A DNA stretch of 64,000 bases from Luteibacter sp. dw_328 (GCF_018449605.1 NZ_JAAVUW010000002.1:372001-436000); one strand, 5' to 3'. Positions 15,142-25,396 are shown, numbered from the stretch's first letter. Made by a program: numbers and translations. The notes: generated by a model not told the origin, from the sequence alone.

Positions 15142-15480
15142 TCAGTCGGCGAGCGACTCCCCGCGGTGATCGTCGTCCATCCAGCCCTTGCGCTTCTGCA
15201 TCGCCCATTCCATATCGCGCGCCATGGATGGCGTAATCTCGGCGCCACGTAACAGCTCGGTCAGCACTTGGCGTTTCCCCAGTCCCAGAAACGAGGCCTG
15301 GTTCTCGTATGAGCAAACACCCAGCCAGTCCAGTTCGATAAGGACGCCACGAAGGTTCGCGCGCCGGTTCAGCTGTATGTCGTCGAGCGGCGAGGTGACG
15401 TGCTGATCGCGTCTGGGCGTGTAGTTGGCCCTATGCCGATGTGGCGCCAACCGTGCGGACGCGGGGGTGAGGTTGCCCAT
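15142..15480 (-). CDS. Small XRE-like helix-turn-helix protein
   Basis: The 112-residue product has a basic N-terminal tail. It then carries RGVLIELDWLGVCSYENQASFLGLGKRQVLTELLRGAEITPSMARDMEWAM, which matches the XRE/Cro layout (Q-A-x-x-L-G...L-x-G...I...A-R-x-x-E). The end KGWMDDDH is typical of small regulators in Xanthomonadales. GGAG lies upstream of the ATG. It is a candidate DNA-binding regulator; the target is unknown. Confidence 0.65.
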   Translation of the reverse strand: MGNLTPASARLAPHRHRANYTPRRDQHVTSPLDDIQLNRRANLRGVLIELDWLGVCSYENQASFLGLGKRQVLTELLRGAEITPSMARDMEWAMQKRKGWMDDDHRGESLAD

Positions 15481-15567
15481 GAGCGGAGTCTCCGGAGAGG
15501 ACGCCTGGCTGCGTGGCGTCCATGCGCGTGAGTACGCGCGAAACTTCCGTCGCCCGCTACCGTAGTT

Positions 15568-16929
15568 CTACGTAGCGACGGTTTCCTGCCGTCGGCGCTC
15601 GAGAACTTTGGCCCGCCAGTTCATGAGTGGCGTCGTGGTCACGCCGTGGACGAAGATGCTGAGGGCGACGACGGTCAGGACCACGGTCGCGAGGTCGTCG
15701 CCGTTCCGCGCCACCAGGCCGTGAGTCAGGGCGTAGGCAAGGTAGTTCAGGCTGCCGAGTCCGCGGATGCCGAACCAGCCCAGGAGCAGGCGGCGCTGCC
15801 ACGGCAGCCCGTTGCCGACCGTCGACAACCAGACGGACGCCGGCCGTATGCCCACGAAAAGGACGAGGGCAACGAGCGCACCCGTCCCGCTGAAAACAGG
15901 CAACACCGCGACGCCCACGACGAAGACCAGAAGCGCGCCGATCAGGCGCTCGATCGTGTCACCGAACGAGAGGGCATCCGAGACCACCCAGCCCACGGTC
16001 TGCACGGGGTGGTCGTTGCCGGCGGTGCTGCGCTCGTTGGGGCGCACGAGCAGCTCCGCAGGATTCGTCGTGCCGTCGGCGGCGGCGTCTTCGCTCTGCG
16101 AAGAGTGTTTGCCGGCTACGTGCACTTCGACCCGGCGCAAGCCCACACCGGCCGCAAAGGCCGCCAGGAAGCCCGATGCGTGCAGCAGCTCGGCGCCCGC
16201 ATAAGCCAGCGCCATGATGCCCAGCGCCAGAAAATCGCTGGGCGCCACGTCCTTCGTGACATGGCGCAGATGGGTTCCGGCGTAGCCAACCAGCCAGCCA
16301 ACGGCGAAGCCCAGTCCAGCCCCGGCCAGCCACCCCCAGGCGACGTCGATGCCGATCCAGCGGATCCAGAGGTCGGTGTCTCCGGTGTGCGCCGTCATCA
16401 GGCCCAGGGCCAGCAGGAGGAAGGGAAGGGCTGTGCCGTCGTTGAGGCCGGCTTCGCCCGAAAGGGCAACACGGAGGGCATCGTCATCGCGCGCGTCGTC
16501 CACCGAGACCAGGTTGGCCAGCACCGGATCGGTGGGGGAGAGGATCGCCGCGAGCGCCAGCGCCAGAGGCCACGACCAGCCAAGGACAAGGTGGGCAAGC
16601 ACGGTGAGGCCGCCGATGGTGAGCAGCATGGCGGGCACGGCGAGCCGTGCGGCAGTCACCCAGGCGCCGTGCCGGAAGGACACGCGGAGCTTGAGGCCGG
16701 TGATGAAAAGCGACACCACCAGCCCCGTCTCGGTCACCGAGCGCAGCCAATCGGCGTTGTCATGGTCGAATGACAGGCGCGCAACGCCCAGTAGCGCGGG
16801 GCCAGCGGCTATGCCGGCGGCGAGATAGACGGCGAACGACGTGATAGGGCCGCGACGTATGACGCCAGCGGCCATGGACGTGGTCACCAGCAGCACGCCG
16901 ATGAAGAGTATCCATGCGAAGTAGCTCAT
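15568..16929 (-). CDS. Cation:proton antiporter (CPA1/NhaP type)
   Basis: The 453-residue integral membrane protein has about 12 helices. The helix with LSPTDPVLANLVS and the following ALSGEAGLNDGTALPFLLLALG carry the TDP and ND motifs of Na+/H+ exchangers. A 40-residue polar loop near 310-350 precedes the last helices. The ATG at 16929 starts the first helix (MSYFAWILFIGVLLVTT); a longer upstream frame would add a non-membrane Arg/Pro-rich stretch and is not used. It works in the inner membrane for pH or sodium homeostasis. Confidence 0.88.
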   Translation of the reverse strand: MSYFAWILFIGVLLVTTSMAAGVIRRGPITSFAVYLAAGIAAGPALLGVARLSFDHDNADWLRSVTETGLVVSLFITGLKLRVSFRHGAWVTAARLAVPAMLLTIGGLTVLAHLVLGWSWPLALALAAILSPTDPVLANLVSVDDARDDDALRVALSGEAGLNDGTALPFLLLALGLMTAHTGDTDLWIRWIGIDVAWGWLAGAGLGFAVGWLVGYAGTHLRHVTKDVAPSDFLALGIMALAYAGAELLHASGFLAAFAAGVGLRRVEVHVAGKHSSQSEDAAADGTTNPAELLVRPNERSTAGNDHPVQTVGWVVSDALSFGDTIERLIGALLVFVVGVAVLPVFSGTGALVALVLFVGIRPASVWLSTVGNGLPWQRRLLLGWFGIRGLGSLNYLAYALTHGLVARNGDDLATVVLTVVALSIFVHGVTTTPLMNWRAKVLERRRQETVAT

Positions 16930-16975
16930 GCGCCGATGCTCGGCGCATGGCCATGAAACGGGCGCGAAGGGGGAG

Positions 16976-17197
16976 CTAGGGGTTTTCCGCGCCGGACGGG
17001 GAGCGGGGCCTGTTCGCACACGACGCACGATTCAGCGCACGGGTGGCGTCAGTGTCGTCGGAGGTGGCGAGACGGGCGAGGCAGTCGTCGTACGTTTCTC
17101 GCCCGCTCGGTGCGTTCAGGGCGAAGTACGCTGCGGCGACGCCGATGGCCAGGGCAATGGCGATCCAGGGCGCAAAGTCGGCTAGGGTTCGGCGCAT
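16976..17197 (-). CDS. Small membrane protein
   Basis: This 73-residue frame has one helix (FAPWIAIALAIGVAAAYFAL) and a polar tail with two cysteines (CLARLATS...ASCANRP). It ends about 50 bp before the antiporter start on the same strand. No ribosome site is obvious. The tail pattern looks protein-like, so I keep it with modest confidence. Confidence 0.5.
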   Translation of the reverse strand: MRRTLADFAPWIAIALAIGVAAAYFALNAPSGRETYDDCLARLATSDDTDATRALNRASCANRPRSPSGAENP

Positions 17198-17280
17198 CGG
17201 TTCGTGGCATCGGATCGGTAGAGGTCGTCATAGTGAATGTCGCCGCCGCGCTTGTCGACTTCGTTTCTCACCTGAGGACG

Positions 17281-17430
17281 TTATTTCTTCGTCTGATGAT
17301 TGTCTTCGCCCGAGTCGTCGAGCGGATCGCCCGATGCATCCGTCTCGGGTTCACGCGTCGGATTGCGTTGGTCGTTCGGCGCATCGTTCTGGCCCGGATG
17401 CTGTGGCGGGCGATTTTTCTCATTAGCCAT
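17281..17430 (-). CDS. Small hydrophilic protein
   Basis: ATG 17430 has GGAG in good position. The 49-residue product is very rich in Asn, Pro, Asp and Glu (QHPGQNDAPNDQRNPTREPE), with no hydrophobic core, so it is probably disordered. Short proteins like this are often stress-related in Xanthomonadales; no function can be read from it. Confidence 0.5.
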   Translation of the reverse strand: MANEKNRPPQHPGQNDAPNDQRNPTREPETDASGDPLDDSGEDNHQTKK

Positions 17431-17522
17431 GGGGTGCACTCCGTTCGGTAGGGGAGGATGCACCATGCTTCGATGTGGTTGACGATGTCGTGCCCGGGAC
17501 GTGACGACAGCGTGGTCGACGC

Positions 17523-17816
17523 CTAGTGCGCCTTGCGCTTGCGGGTAGGAAACATCGTGTCACCGGGCGCGGTCATGCCGGCAAACAAGGGGGATGTCTC
17601 GTGACATGCCTGGTCGGTCAATAAAGGTGTCACGACCGCCATCCATCCTTCTGCGAATGAACTCTCATCTTGCGGTCGACAGGCAGGTGTATACCGGCAC
17701 ATGGCTTCGGCCAGCGCCGCTATCAGCGCGGGAGGGTCGGGATGCGTGGCCATGGCGGCATCGAGAGCCGATTCCAGCGCGGCAAGTTTACCGAGGAGGT
17801 AGGTGGTGTCTTCCAT
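17523..17816 (-). CDS. Hypothetical helical protein
   Basis: The 97-residue product has an amphipathic first half (LLGKLAALESALDAAMATH...ALIAALAEAMCRY) and a basic end TRKRKAH. No ribosome site is clear. It is soluble and of unknown family. Confidence 0.5.
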   Translation of the reverse strand: MEDTTYLLGKLAALESALDAAMATHPDPPALIAALAEAMCRYTPACRPQDESSFAEGWMAVVTPLLTDQACHETSPLFAGMTAPGDTMFPTRKRKAH

Positions 17817-18053
17817 GAGAAAAGCATGTCCTTACGTATACGCCTACAAACAGGCGTGGGCGACGATGACACGAACATCAGGTCATGTCACCTCACGCAG
17901 CACGGCGTCTACCGCTACAGGCTGTCGCGACCGAGGTTGATGATATGCACACGCTGGTTGTCTCGCCTGCACATCTGGCATTGTATGCGTCCGCAGGCCG
18001 CGCGCGATCGATCCGCGCGCATTGAAGTACAGTCGGCCCAGGGAGGGCACTTA

Positions 18054-18707
18054 ATGATTAACGTTGTATTGGTCGACGACCACGAGCTGGTCAGGACCGG
18101 TTTCCGGATGATCCTGCAGCAACAAGCGGATTTCCGGGTCAGGGGAGAGGCGGGCACGGCGGAAGAGGGCCTGCGGCTCATCCGTACGCTCGCACCGGAC
18201 ATCGCACTCGTGGATGTGCACATGCCGGGCATGAGCGGCGTGGAACTCACTGAGCGAGTCGTACGCGCCAAACTGCGCACGAATATCGTGATTCTCACTA
18301 TCGTCGATGACGCCCGTTTTCCGAAGCGCCTTCTCGATGCAGGCGCGCTCGGATATCTCACCAAGGGCTGCTCGTCGGACGAACTGCTCAGCGCCGTGCG
18401 TCAGGTTGCCTCCGGTCGGCGTTATCTGGCTCCGTCCGTCGCGCAGCAACTTGCCCTCGCGACGCTGGACGGCTCGGAGTCGCCCTTCGACACCTTGTCC
18501 ACTCGCGAGATGGAAGTCTCGATGATGCTGGTTCGCGGGATGCCGCTCACGTCGATCGGTGAGCGTCTCAACCTCAGTCCCAAAACGGTATCCACGTACA
18601 AACAGCGCCTGATGGAAAAGCTGCATGTGGACCATGTCGTGGGCCTTGCTCACCTGATGACCGTGCATGGACTTCTCGACACCCACAACCATCAGGTCGG
18701 CAGTTGA
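18054..18707 (+). CDS. LuxR-family response regulator, GacA/UvrY-like
   Basis: The ATG at 18054 follows AGGGAGGG. Residues 1-120 are a receiver domain: acidic pocket DDH at 8-10, phospho-acceptor Asp54 in LVDVHMPGMSG, Lys104 in GYLTKGC. Residues about 148-208 are a LuxR HTH (LSTREMEVSMMLVRGM...IGERLNLSPKTVSTYKQRLMEKL). Length (217) and the STREMEV and YKQRLMEKL blocks resemble GacA/UvrY, which turns on small RNAs that sequester CsrA. No sensor kinase gene is adjacent, as is usual for GacA. Confidence 0.85.
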   Translation: MINVVLVDDHELVRTGFRMILQQQADFRVRGEAGTAEEGLRLIRTLAPDIALVDVHMPGMSGVELTERVVRAKLRTNIVILTIVDDARFPKRLLDAGALGYLTKGCSSDELLSAVRQVASGRRYLAPSVAQQLALATLDGSESPFDTLSTREMEVSMMLVRGMPLTSIGERLNLSPKTVSTYKQRLMEKLHVDHVVGLAHLMTVHGLLDTHNHQVGS

Positions 18708-18726
18708 GATAGTTCGCAATCGGTAA

Positions 18727-18761
18727 CAAAAAAAACGCCGGGCAATGCCCGGCGTTTTTTT
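18727..18761. terminator. Bidirectional intrinsic terminator between the regulator and rne
   Basis: CGCCGGGC-AAT-GCCCGGCG (18736-18754) is flanked by an A run on the left and seven Ts on the right. It therefore works for both the + strand regulator and the minus-strand rne. Confidence 0.9.
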
Positions 18762-18793
18762 GTGAGGGAGGCCGAGGCCTCCCCGTACTTCCC

Positions 18794-21700
18794 TTAGTGC
18801 TCGTCGCGCGGCGTGTCGCCGTGCGGCGTTTCCTGGCGAGGACGCGTCAGGAGATCGCCTTGCGCCGGTGGCGCCCACGGCGAACCGGTGGACGGTTCAT
18901 CAGCTGCCGGAGCCGGCTCAGCGACCGGAGCGCGGGTCGTATCCGGAGCCGGGGCCGGTGCCGGCGCAGCGACCGGCGTCGGTGCCGGAGCAGCAACCGG
19001 CGTCGGAGCCGTGACCGGAGCCGGGGCCGGGGCCGGGGCCGGGGCAGGTGCCGGAGCAGCAACCACCGGGGCTGGCGCGGGCGCCGCTACCGGTGCAACG
19101 GCAGGTGCCGGTGCATGGTGTGCTTCGGGCGCCTTGGCCTCGGTAACGACCGGGGCCGGAGCCGGAACCGGGGCTGGAGCCGGAGCGATGACGGGCTTCG
19201 GCGCTTCGACCGGGGCGGCTGCCTCGGCGGGCACTTCCACGATCGGGGCTTCCGGTGCCGTTTCCGGCAGCATGCCGCGAGCCGGCGTGTCGAGCACGGA
19301 CGACTGCCTGGCCGGCGTGGAGAGCGGGATGGAAGGCTCGTCTACGGCCGGTGCGATCGAGGCTGGTGCGACTGCGGCCGGTGCATCGACGTGGACGGGT
19401 GCGCTTTCGACAGCCTTGGTTTCGACCGGCGTGGCCGCGACTGGCGCCTCTGCGGAGACGTCTGCCGTCTTCAACGGGGCGCCCGACTCGGTCTGGCGAC
19501 GTTCGGTCGTACGCGCCTGCGCCGAGTCGGCCGGAGTAGCGGGATCGACAGGATGCGCATGCGGCGCGACCGGAGCGGAGGTGCCCGGGATCGGCGGCAG
19601 CTTCGGCAGCGAGGTCAGGGTGAGTGCCGAGGGCACCGACTCGTCATCCGCTGCCGTTGACGCGGCTGTTGTGACCGCAGCCGTCGCCGCGGCGGGAGCC
19701 GGACGGGTGGCTTCATTGCGTGGCGCTTCTACCGCGAAGGCGTTCTCGGCGGCAGCGGCGGTGTCGAGCATCGGCGGCACGCTGGCGCTGTCACGCGTGG
19801 TGCGAGCTGGCGTGGTCTCGACGATGTCGTCGTTGTCATTCTCGTCGTCATCGAGGTCGTCGGCGTTGCCGCCTTCGATCGAGCCGGCCTGCGTACCATC
19901 TTCCTGGCGACGACGACGACGACCGCCGCGACGGCCACGACGACGGCGCTGGCCACCCTCGGTGTCCTTGGTTTCGGTGGACGGGGCACCGCCATCGGCG
20001 GCGACCGAACCCTCGACCTGCGTGAGGGCTTCGTCGGTAATGACCGGCGAGATGCCGTCCTCGTCCTTCAGTGGGGCATTCGGCTTCTCGGCCGGGACAC
20101 GAACGGTGCCCGGTGCGGCGGTCTGCGCAGCACCGGCAACGAGCGTCGTGGCCTTTTCGATCTTCTCGACCTTGTCACCCTGCGGCTGGCGCTCGCCACG
20201 CGGCTGACGACGGCCTTCGCCGCCCTGACGGCCTTCACCCTGGACCTGCTGCTCCTGGCGGCCGCCCTGGCGACCACCCTGCTGCTGTTCCTTCGGCTGA
20301 CGCGGCGCCTTCTCTTCGCCCTGGCGTGGCTCGCCCTGACGCGGCTCGTTACGGGCCTGCTTGTTGCCGCCCTTGGCCTGCTGCTGGCCCTTCGGCTGCT
20401 GCTGCGCGTTGTCCTTGCGCTCGCCACGTTCGCTGCGTTCGCCGCGCTGACGCTGTTCGTTGTTCTTGTTGCGACCTTCGTTGCCACGACGGTCATCACG
20501 GCGCGGGTTGCGCTCGTTACGTCCACCGCTGCCCTGGCGCGATTCGTCGCGACGGGCCGGCGCCGGCTCGGCGGCGGGCGCTGCTGGCTCGGAGGAGCTG
20601 AACAGGCCACCGAAGAGGCGCGAGAAGAAGCCGCCCTTCGCTGCCGGAGCGGCAACCGGGGGACGTGCCTTCGCGGCGGCGACGGGCGCGACCGGAGTCT
20701 CGTCCTCGTCGTCACGGATCGGGGCGGGGGTGGACGGCACGACGCCGGTCACCAGCGGCTGCTCGCCACTGCCCAGGGCCTGGCCCATCTTCGGCAGGGC
20801 GACCGCGACCACCGGGGTGGTGCGCTCGTAGCTCGGCTTGCTGTGCTCGCCCATGTCCGCTTCACGGATACGGGTGATTTCCAGGTGCGGCGTCTCGAGC
20901 TTGTCGTCAGCGACGACGACCACGTGCACGTTGTGGCGCAGTTCGATCTCGACGACGCTGGCGCGCTTCTCGTTGAGCATGAAGTTGGCGACCGCGGGCG
21001 GCGCCTGCACCAGGACCTGCCCGGTGTTTTCCTTCATCGCGTGCTCTTCGATGAGACGCAGGGTGGACAGGGCCAGCGATTCGACGCTGCGGATGTGGCC
21101 ATGGCCTTCGCAACGCGGGCAGACGATCTGGGTGGCTTCGCCCAGGCTCGGGCGCAGGCGCTGGCGCGACATTTCGAGCAGGCCGAAACGTGAGATGCGA
21201 CCGATCTGGACACGGGCGCGGTCCGCCTTGAGGGCGTCCTTGAGGCGCTCTTCCACCTCGCGCTGGTGGCGCGGGCTATCCATGTCGATGAAGTCGATGA
21301 CGATCAGGCCGCCGGCATCGCGGATGCGCAGCTGACGGGCGATCTCGCTGGCGGCTTCGAGATTGGTGTTGAACGCCGTCTCTTCGATGTCGCTGCCCTT
21401 GGTCGCCTTCGACGAGTTGATGTCGATGGCGGTGAGGGCTTCGGTCTGGTCGATGACGATCGAACCGCCGGAGGGAAGGCGGACGTTACGCTCGAAGATG
21501 CTTTCGATCTGGGTTTCGATCTGGTACCGCGAGAACAGCGGCGTCGGATCCTGGTAGAGCTTGAGCTTGCGCAGATTGTTCGGCATCACCTGCTGGACGA
21601 AGTCGCGGGCGTCGTTGAACAGCTGCTCCTCGTCGATGAGGATCTCGCCGATGTCATTACGCAGGTAGTCGCGCAGGGCGCGGATGAACAGCTTGGATTC

Positions 21701-22321
21701 CTGGTAGATCAGGAATGGGGCCTTCTGCGAGTTCGCAGCGCCCGAGACCGACTTCCACAGTTGCAGGAGGTAGTCGAGATCCCACTGGAGCTCTTCGGCG
21801 TCACGGCCCATACCGGCGGTGCGCACGATCAGGCCCATGTCGTCGGGCACCGAGAGGTGCTCCATCGCTTCCTTAAGGGCCTGGCGGTCTTCACCCTCGA
21901 TGCGACGGGACACGCCGCCAGCACGGGGGTTGTTCGGCATCAGCACCATGTAGCGACCGGCGAGGCTGATGAAGGTGGTGAGGGCGGCTCCCTTGTTGCC
22001 GCGCTCTTCCTTCTCGACCTGGACGATGATTTCCTGGCCTTCCTTCAACAGCTCACGGATGTTGGACTTGCCTTCCGCGTTCGGGTTGAAGTACTCGCGG
22101 GCCACTTCCTTGAGCGGAAGGAAGCCGTGGCGTTCGGCGCCGTAGTCGACGAAGCAGGCTTCGAGGGACGGTTCGACGCGGGTGATACGACCCTTGTAGA
22201 TATTGGCTTTTTTCTGTTCCCGGGACGGGATTTCAATATCGAGATCGTAAAGGTTCTGGCCATCGACGATGGCCACGCGCAACTCTTCGCGCTGAGTCGC
22301 GTTGATCAACATACGCTTCAT
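18794..22321 (-). CDS. rne: Ribonuclease E
   Basis: The 1175-residue endoribonuclease is the core of the RNA degradosome. The catalytic half is canonical: start [11 protein letters not shown]1 domain about 36-120, RNase-H/DNase-I-like core with metal-binding Asp300 and Asp343, and a Zn-link CPRC at 401-404. The C-terminal half is disordered, with Arg/Gln/Gly-rich RNA-binding stretches (about 560-720). Its last 200 residues are dominated by Ala-Pro repeats ([10 protein letters not shown]), unusual in extent and of unknown role. It has its own terminator and a 350-bp upstream region consistent with autoregulation known for rne. Confidence 0.97.
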   Translation of the reverse strand: MKRMLINATQREELRVAIVDGQNLYDLDIEIPSREQKKANIYKGRITRVEPSLEACFVDYGAERHGFLPLKEVAREYFNPNAEGKSNIRELLKEGQEIIVQVEKEERGNKGAALTTFISLAGRYMVLMPNNPRAGGVSRRIEGEDRQALKEAMEHLSVPDDMGLIVRTAGMGRDAEELQWDLDYLLQLWKSVSGAANSQKAPFLIYQESKLFIRALRDYLRNDIGEILIDEEQLFNDARDFVQQVMPNNLRKLKLYQDPTPLFSRYQIETQIESIFERNVRLPSGGSIVIDQTEALTAIDINSSKATKGSDIEETAFNTNLEAASEIARQLRIRDAGGLIVIDFIDMDSPRHQREVEERLKDALKADRARVQIGRISRFGLLEMSRQRLRPSLGEATQIVCPRCEGHGHIRSVESLALSTLRLIEEHAMKENTGQVLVQAPPAVANFMLNEKRASVVEIELRHNVHVVVVADDKLETPHLEITRIREADMGEHSKPSYERTTPVVAVALPKMGQALGSGEQPLVTGVVPSTPAPIRDDEDETPVAPVAAAKARPPVAAPAAKGGFFSRLFGGLFSSSEPAAPAAEPAPARRDESRQGSGGRNERNPRRDDRRGNEGRNKNNEQRQRGERSERGERKDNAQQQPKGQQQAKGGNKQARNEPRQGEPRQGEEKAPRQPKEQQQGGRQGGRQEQQVQGEGRQGGEGRRQPRGERQPQGDKVEKIEKATTLVAGAAQTAAPGTVRVPAEKPNAPLKDEDGISPVITDEALTQVEGSVAADGGAPSTETKDTEGGQRRRRGRRGGRRRRRQEDGTQAGSIEGGNADDLDDDENDNDDIVETTPARTTRDSASVPPMLDTAAAAENAFAVEAPRNEATRPAPAAATAAVTTAASTAADDESVPSALTLTSLPKLPPIPGTSAPVAPHAHPVDPATPADSAQARTTERRQTESGAPLKTADVSAEAPVAATPVETKAVESAPVHVDAPAAVAPASIAPAVDEPSIPLSTPARQSSVLDTPARGMLPETAPEAPIVEVPAEAAAPVEAPKPVIAPAPAPVPAPAPVVTEAKAPEAHHAPAPAVAPVAAPAPAPVVAAPAPAPAPAPAPAPVTAPTPVAAPAPTPVAAPAPAPAPDTTRAPVAEPAPAADEPSTGSPWAPPAQGDLLTRPRQETPHGDTPRDEH

Positions 22322-22671
22322 TGTAAGTTCCTCGGCCTTGCCGCGCGGCCGCGGGCCGCGGTGGCGCCCTTTGGGGCGGCCTGCCGGGGATCGCGCCGCA
22401 GCGGTGAGGCTTCAAGCGGCATGGGATCCGGGACCGATACCTGGACCCGGCGTGATTCGTGATAAGCGCCTTGCAACCGGTCCGCGTCCTTACGGATTAG
22501 CCGGACAACCGCAACCCGAACCGCTACGATGTGGGGTGTGCTCACCTTCCGACCCCTCGGACGGAATGGCATGACACTCGCCTTACGTGACGGTACAGGC
22601 ACCCCGCGAGAGATAAGTCTTCAGCGGAGCCTGGCGCTCGCCGAGTATCCTATCAAATTCGAGTTTTATCA
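22322..22671. promoter_or_regulatory. Divergent regulatory region between rne and rluC
   Basis: This 350-bp gap separates divergent genes. The rne side is long enough for the structured 5' leader through which RNase E regulates its own mRNA in known cases; GC-rich blocks near 22330-22400 could pair. The rluC side has AT-rich TATCCTATCAAATTCGAG just before the ATG and no clear ribosome site, so rluC may be leaderless or weakly initiated. Confidence 0.4.
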
Positions 22672-23619
22672 ATGCAGACGGTAACTTCCCTCGACGGCGG
22701 CCAAGGTGTGCGCATCGTCGAAATCGGCCCTGAGCGGGACGGCCAGCGCGTGGACAACGCCCTGATGACCATGCTCAAGGGAGTGCCGCGCAGCCTGGTC
22801 TACCGCATCCTGAGAACGGGGCAGGTCCGGATCAACGGCAAGCGGGCCAAGCCGGACACGCGCCTTGCCCTGGGCGATATGTTGCGGATTCCGCCGGTCC
22901 GCGTGGCCGAGCGCGAAGAGAACGAGGCGCCTTCCGGCATGGTCCGGTCGGTGGCGGACGCCGTCATCTTCGAAGACAAACACTTCCTGGTGATCGACAA
23001 GCCGGTCGGCATCGCGGCCCATGGCGGCAGTGGCGTCAGCCATGGCGCCATCGAGCTGCTGCGCGCGGCACGGCCGAATGAGCACCTCGAACTGGTCCAT
23101 CGCCTCGACCGCGATACCAGCGGTGTGCTCGTGCTGGCGAAGTCCCGGTCGGGACTGACGGGCCTGCAGGCGCTGATCCGGGAAAATACGGTGACCAAGC
23201 AGTACCTCTGCCTGATGACCGGTACGCCGCGCAAAGCCAAGTTCGACGTGAATGCGCCGCTTCTGAAGTCCGTGATGCACGGTGGCGAGCGCCTGGTCCG
23301 CGTCGACGATGCGGGCAAGCCCTCCCTGACCTATTTCAAGGAACTGGAGCAGTACCCGAACGCCCGCCTGATGCAGGCGACCCTGGGTACCGGCCGTACC
23401 CACCAGATCCGCGTCCATGCACAGTACGCCGGGCATCCACTGGCCGGTGACCCGAAGTATGGCGACGAGGCGGCGAACAAGCGGTTCCGGGCCATGGGCC
23501 TGAAGCGGATGTTCCTGCACGCGGCACGCATGAGCTTCGACCTGGACGGCAAGAACTACGATTTTTCCTCGCCGTTGCCCGACGAACTCAAGGCGTTCCT
23601 CAACAAACTGGCCGGCTGA
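22672..23619 (+). CDS. rluC: 23S rRNA pseudouridine synthase RluC
   Basis: The 315-residue protein has an S4 RNA-binding domain (about 25-75, SLVYRILRTGQVRINGKRAKP) and an RluA-type catalytic domain. The signature HRLDRDTSG (143-151) places the catalytic Asp at 146. TGRTHQIRVH and GDPKYGD follow as expected. It isomerises three uridines (955, 2504, 2580 in E. coli numbering) of 23S rRNA. Its position divergent to rne is the common gammaproteobacterial arrangement. Confidence 0.93.
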   Translation: MQTVTSLDGGQGVRIVEIGPERDGQRVDNALMTMLKGVPRSLVYRILRTGQVRINGKRAKPDTRLALGDMLRIPPVRVAEREENEAPSGMVRSVADAVIFEDKHFLVIDKPVGIAAHGGSGVSHGAIELLRAARPNEHLELVHRLDRDTSGVLVLAKSRSGLTGLQALIRENTVTKQYLCLMTGTPRKAKFDVNAPLLKSVMHGGERLVRVDDAGKPSLTYFKELEQYPNARLMQATLGTGRTHQIRVHAQYAGHPLAGDPKYGDEAANKRFRAMGLKRMFLHAARMSFDLDGKNYDFSSPLPDELKAFLNKLAG

Positions 23620-23625
23620 GGCCGG

Positions 23626-25053
23626 TCAGCCAAGGAACCTGGCGCTCACTTCCAGCGAGCGCAGGATCCCGCCGGCCAGGCAGGCCTGCAGCAACAGGGC
23701 GCTGGACGCATGGGCCAGTGCCACGGGAAGCAGGGCGCGGTGATGCAGGTACCACCAGGCCCAGCCGAGCTCGGCGACGAAACACAGCTGCATCAACAGG
23801 CTGTTGGGCGTGTGCAGCAGAGCGAAGGTCAGCGCCGCGAGCAGGACGGCCAGCGGCCGCGTAAGGGCCCGCGCGAGCAGCGAGGCGACCACGGCGAGGA
23901 TCAGCCACTGCTGGACGAAGGCCCACGCTATATAGAGGAGTGCGCGGCCCGGTACCGGCCAAACCGGTGCGTGGCCCGCCACCGCCACGATCGCGATGGT
24001 GACTGGCAGGGCAAGGAGCGGCCAGCCTGCCGTGCGCCAGGCACCGAGCCAGCGCCAGCGCGGCAGCTGGCGCCTGATCGCCAGGACAAGGGCGTAAACC
24101 ACGCCCAGCGCGAACATGACGACAGCCGGTGCGGCCGGCCTCGCAGACAAGCCGAGACCCGCAATGAACCAGACGGGTCCGGCGATGACGAGCAGTGCTT
24201 CTATCGGACCGGCCCGGACGGGCCGCACCGCGTCCGCTTCGGCGGGTTTCATCGCCGCGCGTACCGACGGCACGACGACCAGCAGCAAGAGGTAGAGCAG
24301 CGGAGCCGCCCAAGGCTGCCAGGCGGGAGCCGGAGGTTGCCGGACGGCATTGCCGAAACTCGCCGTGGGCGAGGTCGCCAACCGGGCGTCGCGCCAGTCG
24401 AGCAGGCCTTCGGCCGATAGTCCGTCAGGCAGGGACGTGGCGGCCGGTGGTAGCCATGTTTGAGGCGGTGCGAGAGAGGCCTCGCGAAGGGTAAGGGTCT
24501 GGCCGGCGGGCAGTGTGGCGACGAGTCGCAGCATGGCGGCGCGGCCCGGCGCGTTGACGGTGTGGTGGGTGTCATCGGTCCACTTGAGCCGGTCAAGCCG
24601 CACGGGGTGCGACAAGGCCTCCGGCGACAGATTACCCAGATCGGCATGTGCCACGGGTGCCTGCAGCGTCGGGCGGACCGCCAGGGCGTAATGCCCGGCC
24701 GCCGACGCCGAGGCATCCAGGCGCAGGGTCGCCAGCGCACGCAGGTCGGCCGGGCGGCGCAGCGGGAAGCCAATCTCGAGCGGGCTGCCGTCGGTTGCCC
24801 GCACCTGCAGGCCGCCCGGTACCTGTTGCAGTCTTCCACCACCGAAGACCCGCCCGGCAACGACATCGCCGCTGTCACGGAGATGCCAGCGCCATGGGGA
24901 CGATCCCGTGGCGTACGCGGCGCGGTCGTTTGCGCTATCGCGCTCGATCGCCCCGCGAACCACCGTGGCCGCAAGCCAGGGCAGGGCGAACAGCGACGCG
25001 ACCGCCAGCAGCACCGCTGCGAAAGCGGTCCCGCGAGGCGACAGCTTGCGCAC
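23626..25053 (-). CDS. CPBP/Abi-type intramembrane protease-like protein, first motif degenerate
   Basis: The product (475 residues) has an N-terminal helix and a periplasmic beta-rich domain (about 45-240) resembling a carbohydrate-binding fold. Seven or eight helices follow. The last part resembles the CPBP family: motif 2 as FALLHTPN and motif 3 as HASSALLL. The expected EExxxR motif 1 is QQWLILA, lacking both Glu. I chose GTG 25053, two bases after the phhB stop; GTG 25080 inside phhB would add nine residues. It may be an inactive protease. Confidence 0.65.
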   Translation of the reverse strand: MRKLSPRGTAFAAVLLAVASLFALPWLAATVVRGAIERDSANDRAAYATGSSPWRWHLRDSGDVVAGRVFGGGRLQQVPGGLQVRATDGSPLEIGFPLRRPADLRALATLRLDASASAAGHYALAVRPTLQAPVAHADLGNLSPEALSHPVRLDRLKWTDDTHHTVNAPGRAAMLRLVATLPAGQTLTLREASLAPPQTWLPPAATSLPDGLSAEGLLDWRDARLATSPTASFGNAVRQPPAPAWQPWAAPLLYLLLLVVVPSVRAAMKPAEADAVRPVRAGPIEALLVIAGPVWFIAGLGLSARPAAPAVVMFALGVVYALVLAIRRQLPRWRWLGAWRTAGWPLLALPVTIAIVAVAGHAPVWPVPGRALLYIAWAFVQQWLILAVVASLLARALTRPLAVLLAALTFALLHTPNSLLMQLCFVAELGWAWWYLHHRALLPVALAHASSALLLQACLAGGILRSLEVSARFLG

Positions 25054-25054
25054 C

Positions 25055-25396
25055 TCAGCGATCCAGCAGGGCCTCGACACGGGCCGCGCAGATCATGTCG
25101 TTCAGCGAGAGCCCGCCGACATCATGCGTGGACCAGAGCAGCTGGCAGTGGCCATAGCCCGCTTCGAGATCCGGATGGTGATCTTCCTGGTTGGCCATGA
25201 AACCTACGGCGTTGATGAAGCCCAGCGTGTGTTGGAAGTCCTTGAAGGGGAAGTCCTTGACGATGGCCTTGCCGTCCGACGTGATCTTCCAGCCGGGCAG
25301 GGTCGCGAGGTGACCCTCGACGGTGGCGCGGTCGAGGGCGTGCTCGGCGCCCTTGCGCGGCGTGCAGTGCTGGCTGGCGAGGGGGGAAAGGGTCAT
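25055..25396 (-). CDS. phhB: 4a-hydroxytetrahydrobiopterin dehydratase (PCD/DCoH)
   Basis: The 113-residue protein has the family blocks PGWKI, FPFKDFQHTLGFINAVGFMANQEDHHPDL (the EDHHP pterin-binding motif), and WSTHDVGGLSLNDMICAARV. It recycles the pterin cofactor used by phenylalanine hydroxylase. GGAGGA precedes the ATG at 25396. Its end nearly abuts the CPBP-like gene, so they may be cotranscribed. Confidence 0.93.
   Translation of the reverse strand: MTLSPLASQHCTPRKGAEHALDRATVEGHLATLPGWKITSDGKAIVKDFPFKDFQHTLGFINAVGFMANQEDHHPDLEAGYGHCQLLWSTHDVGGLSLNDMICAARVEALLDR

Noticed and set aside
18797-20207. Long open frames on the + strand opposite rne (up to 464 codons, Gly/Ala repeats)
   Set aside because: They mirror the Ala/Pro and Arg-rich low-complexity coding of the RNase E tail; no initiation signal and no family.
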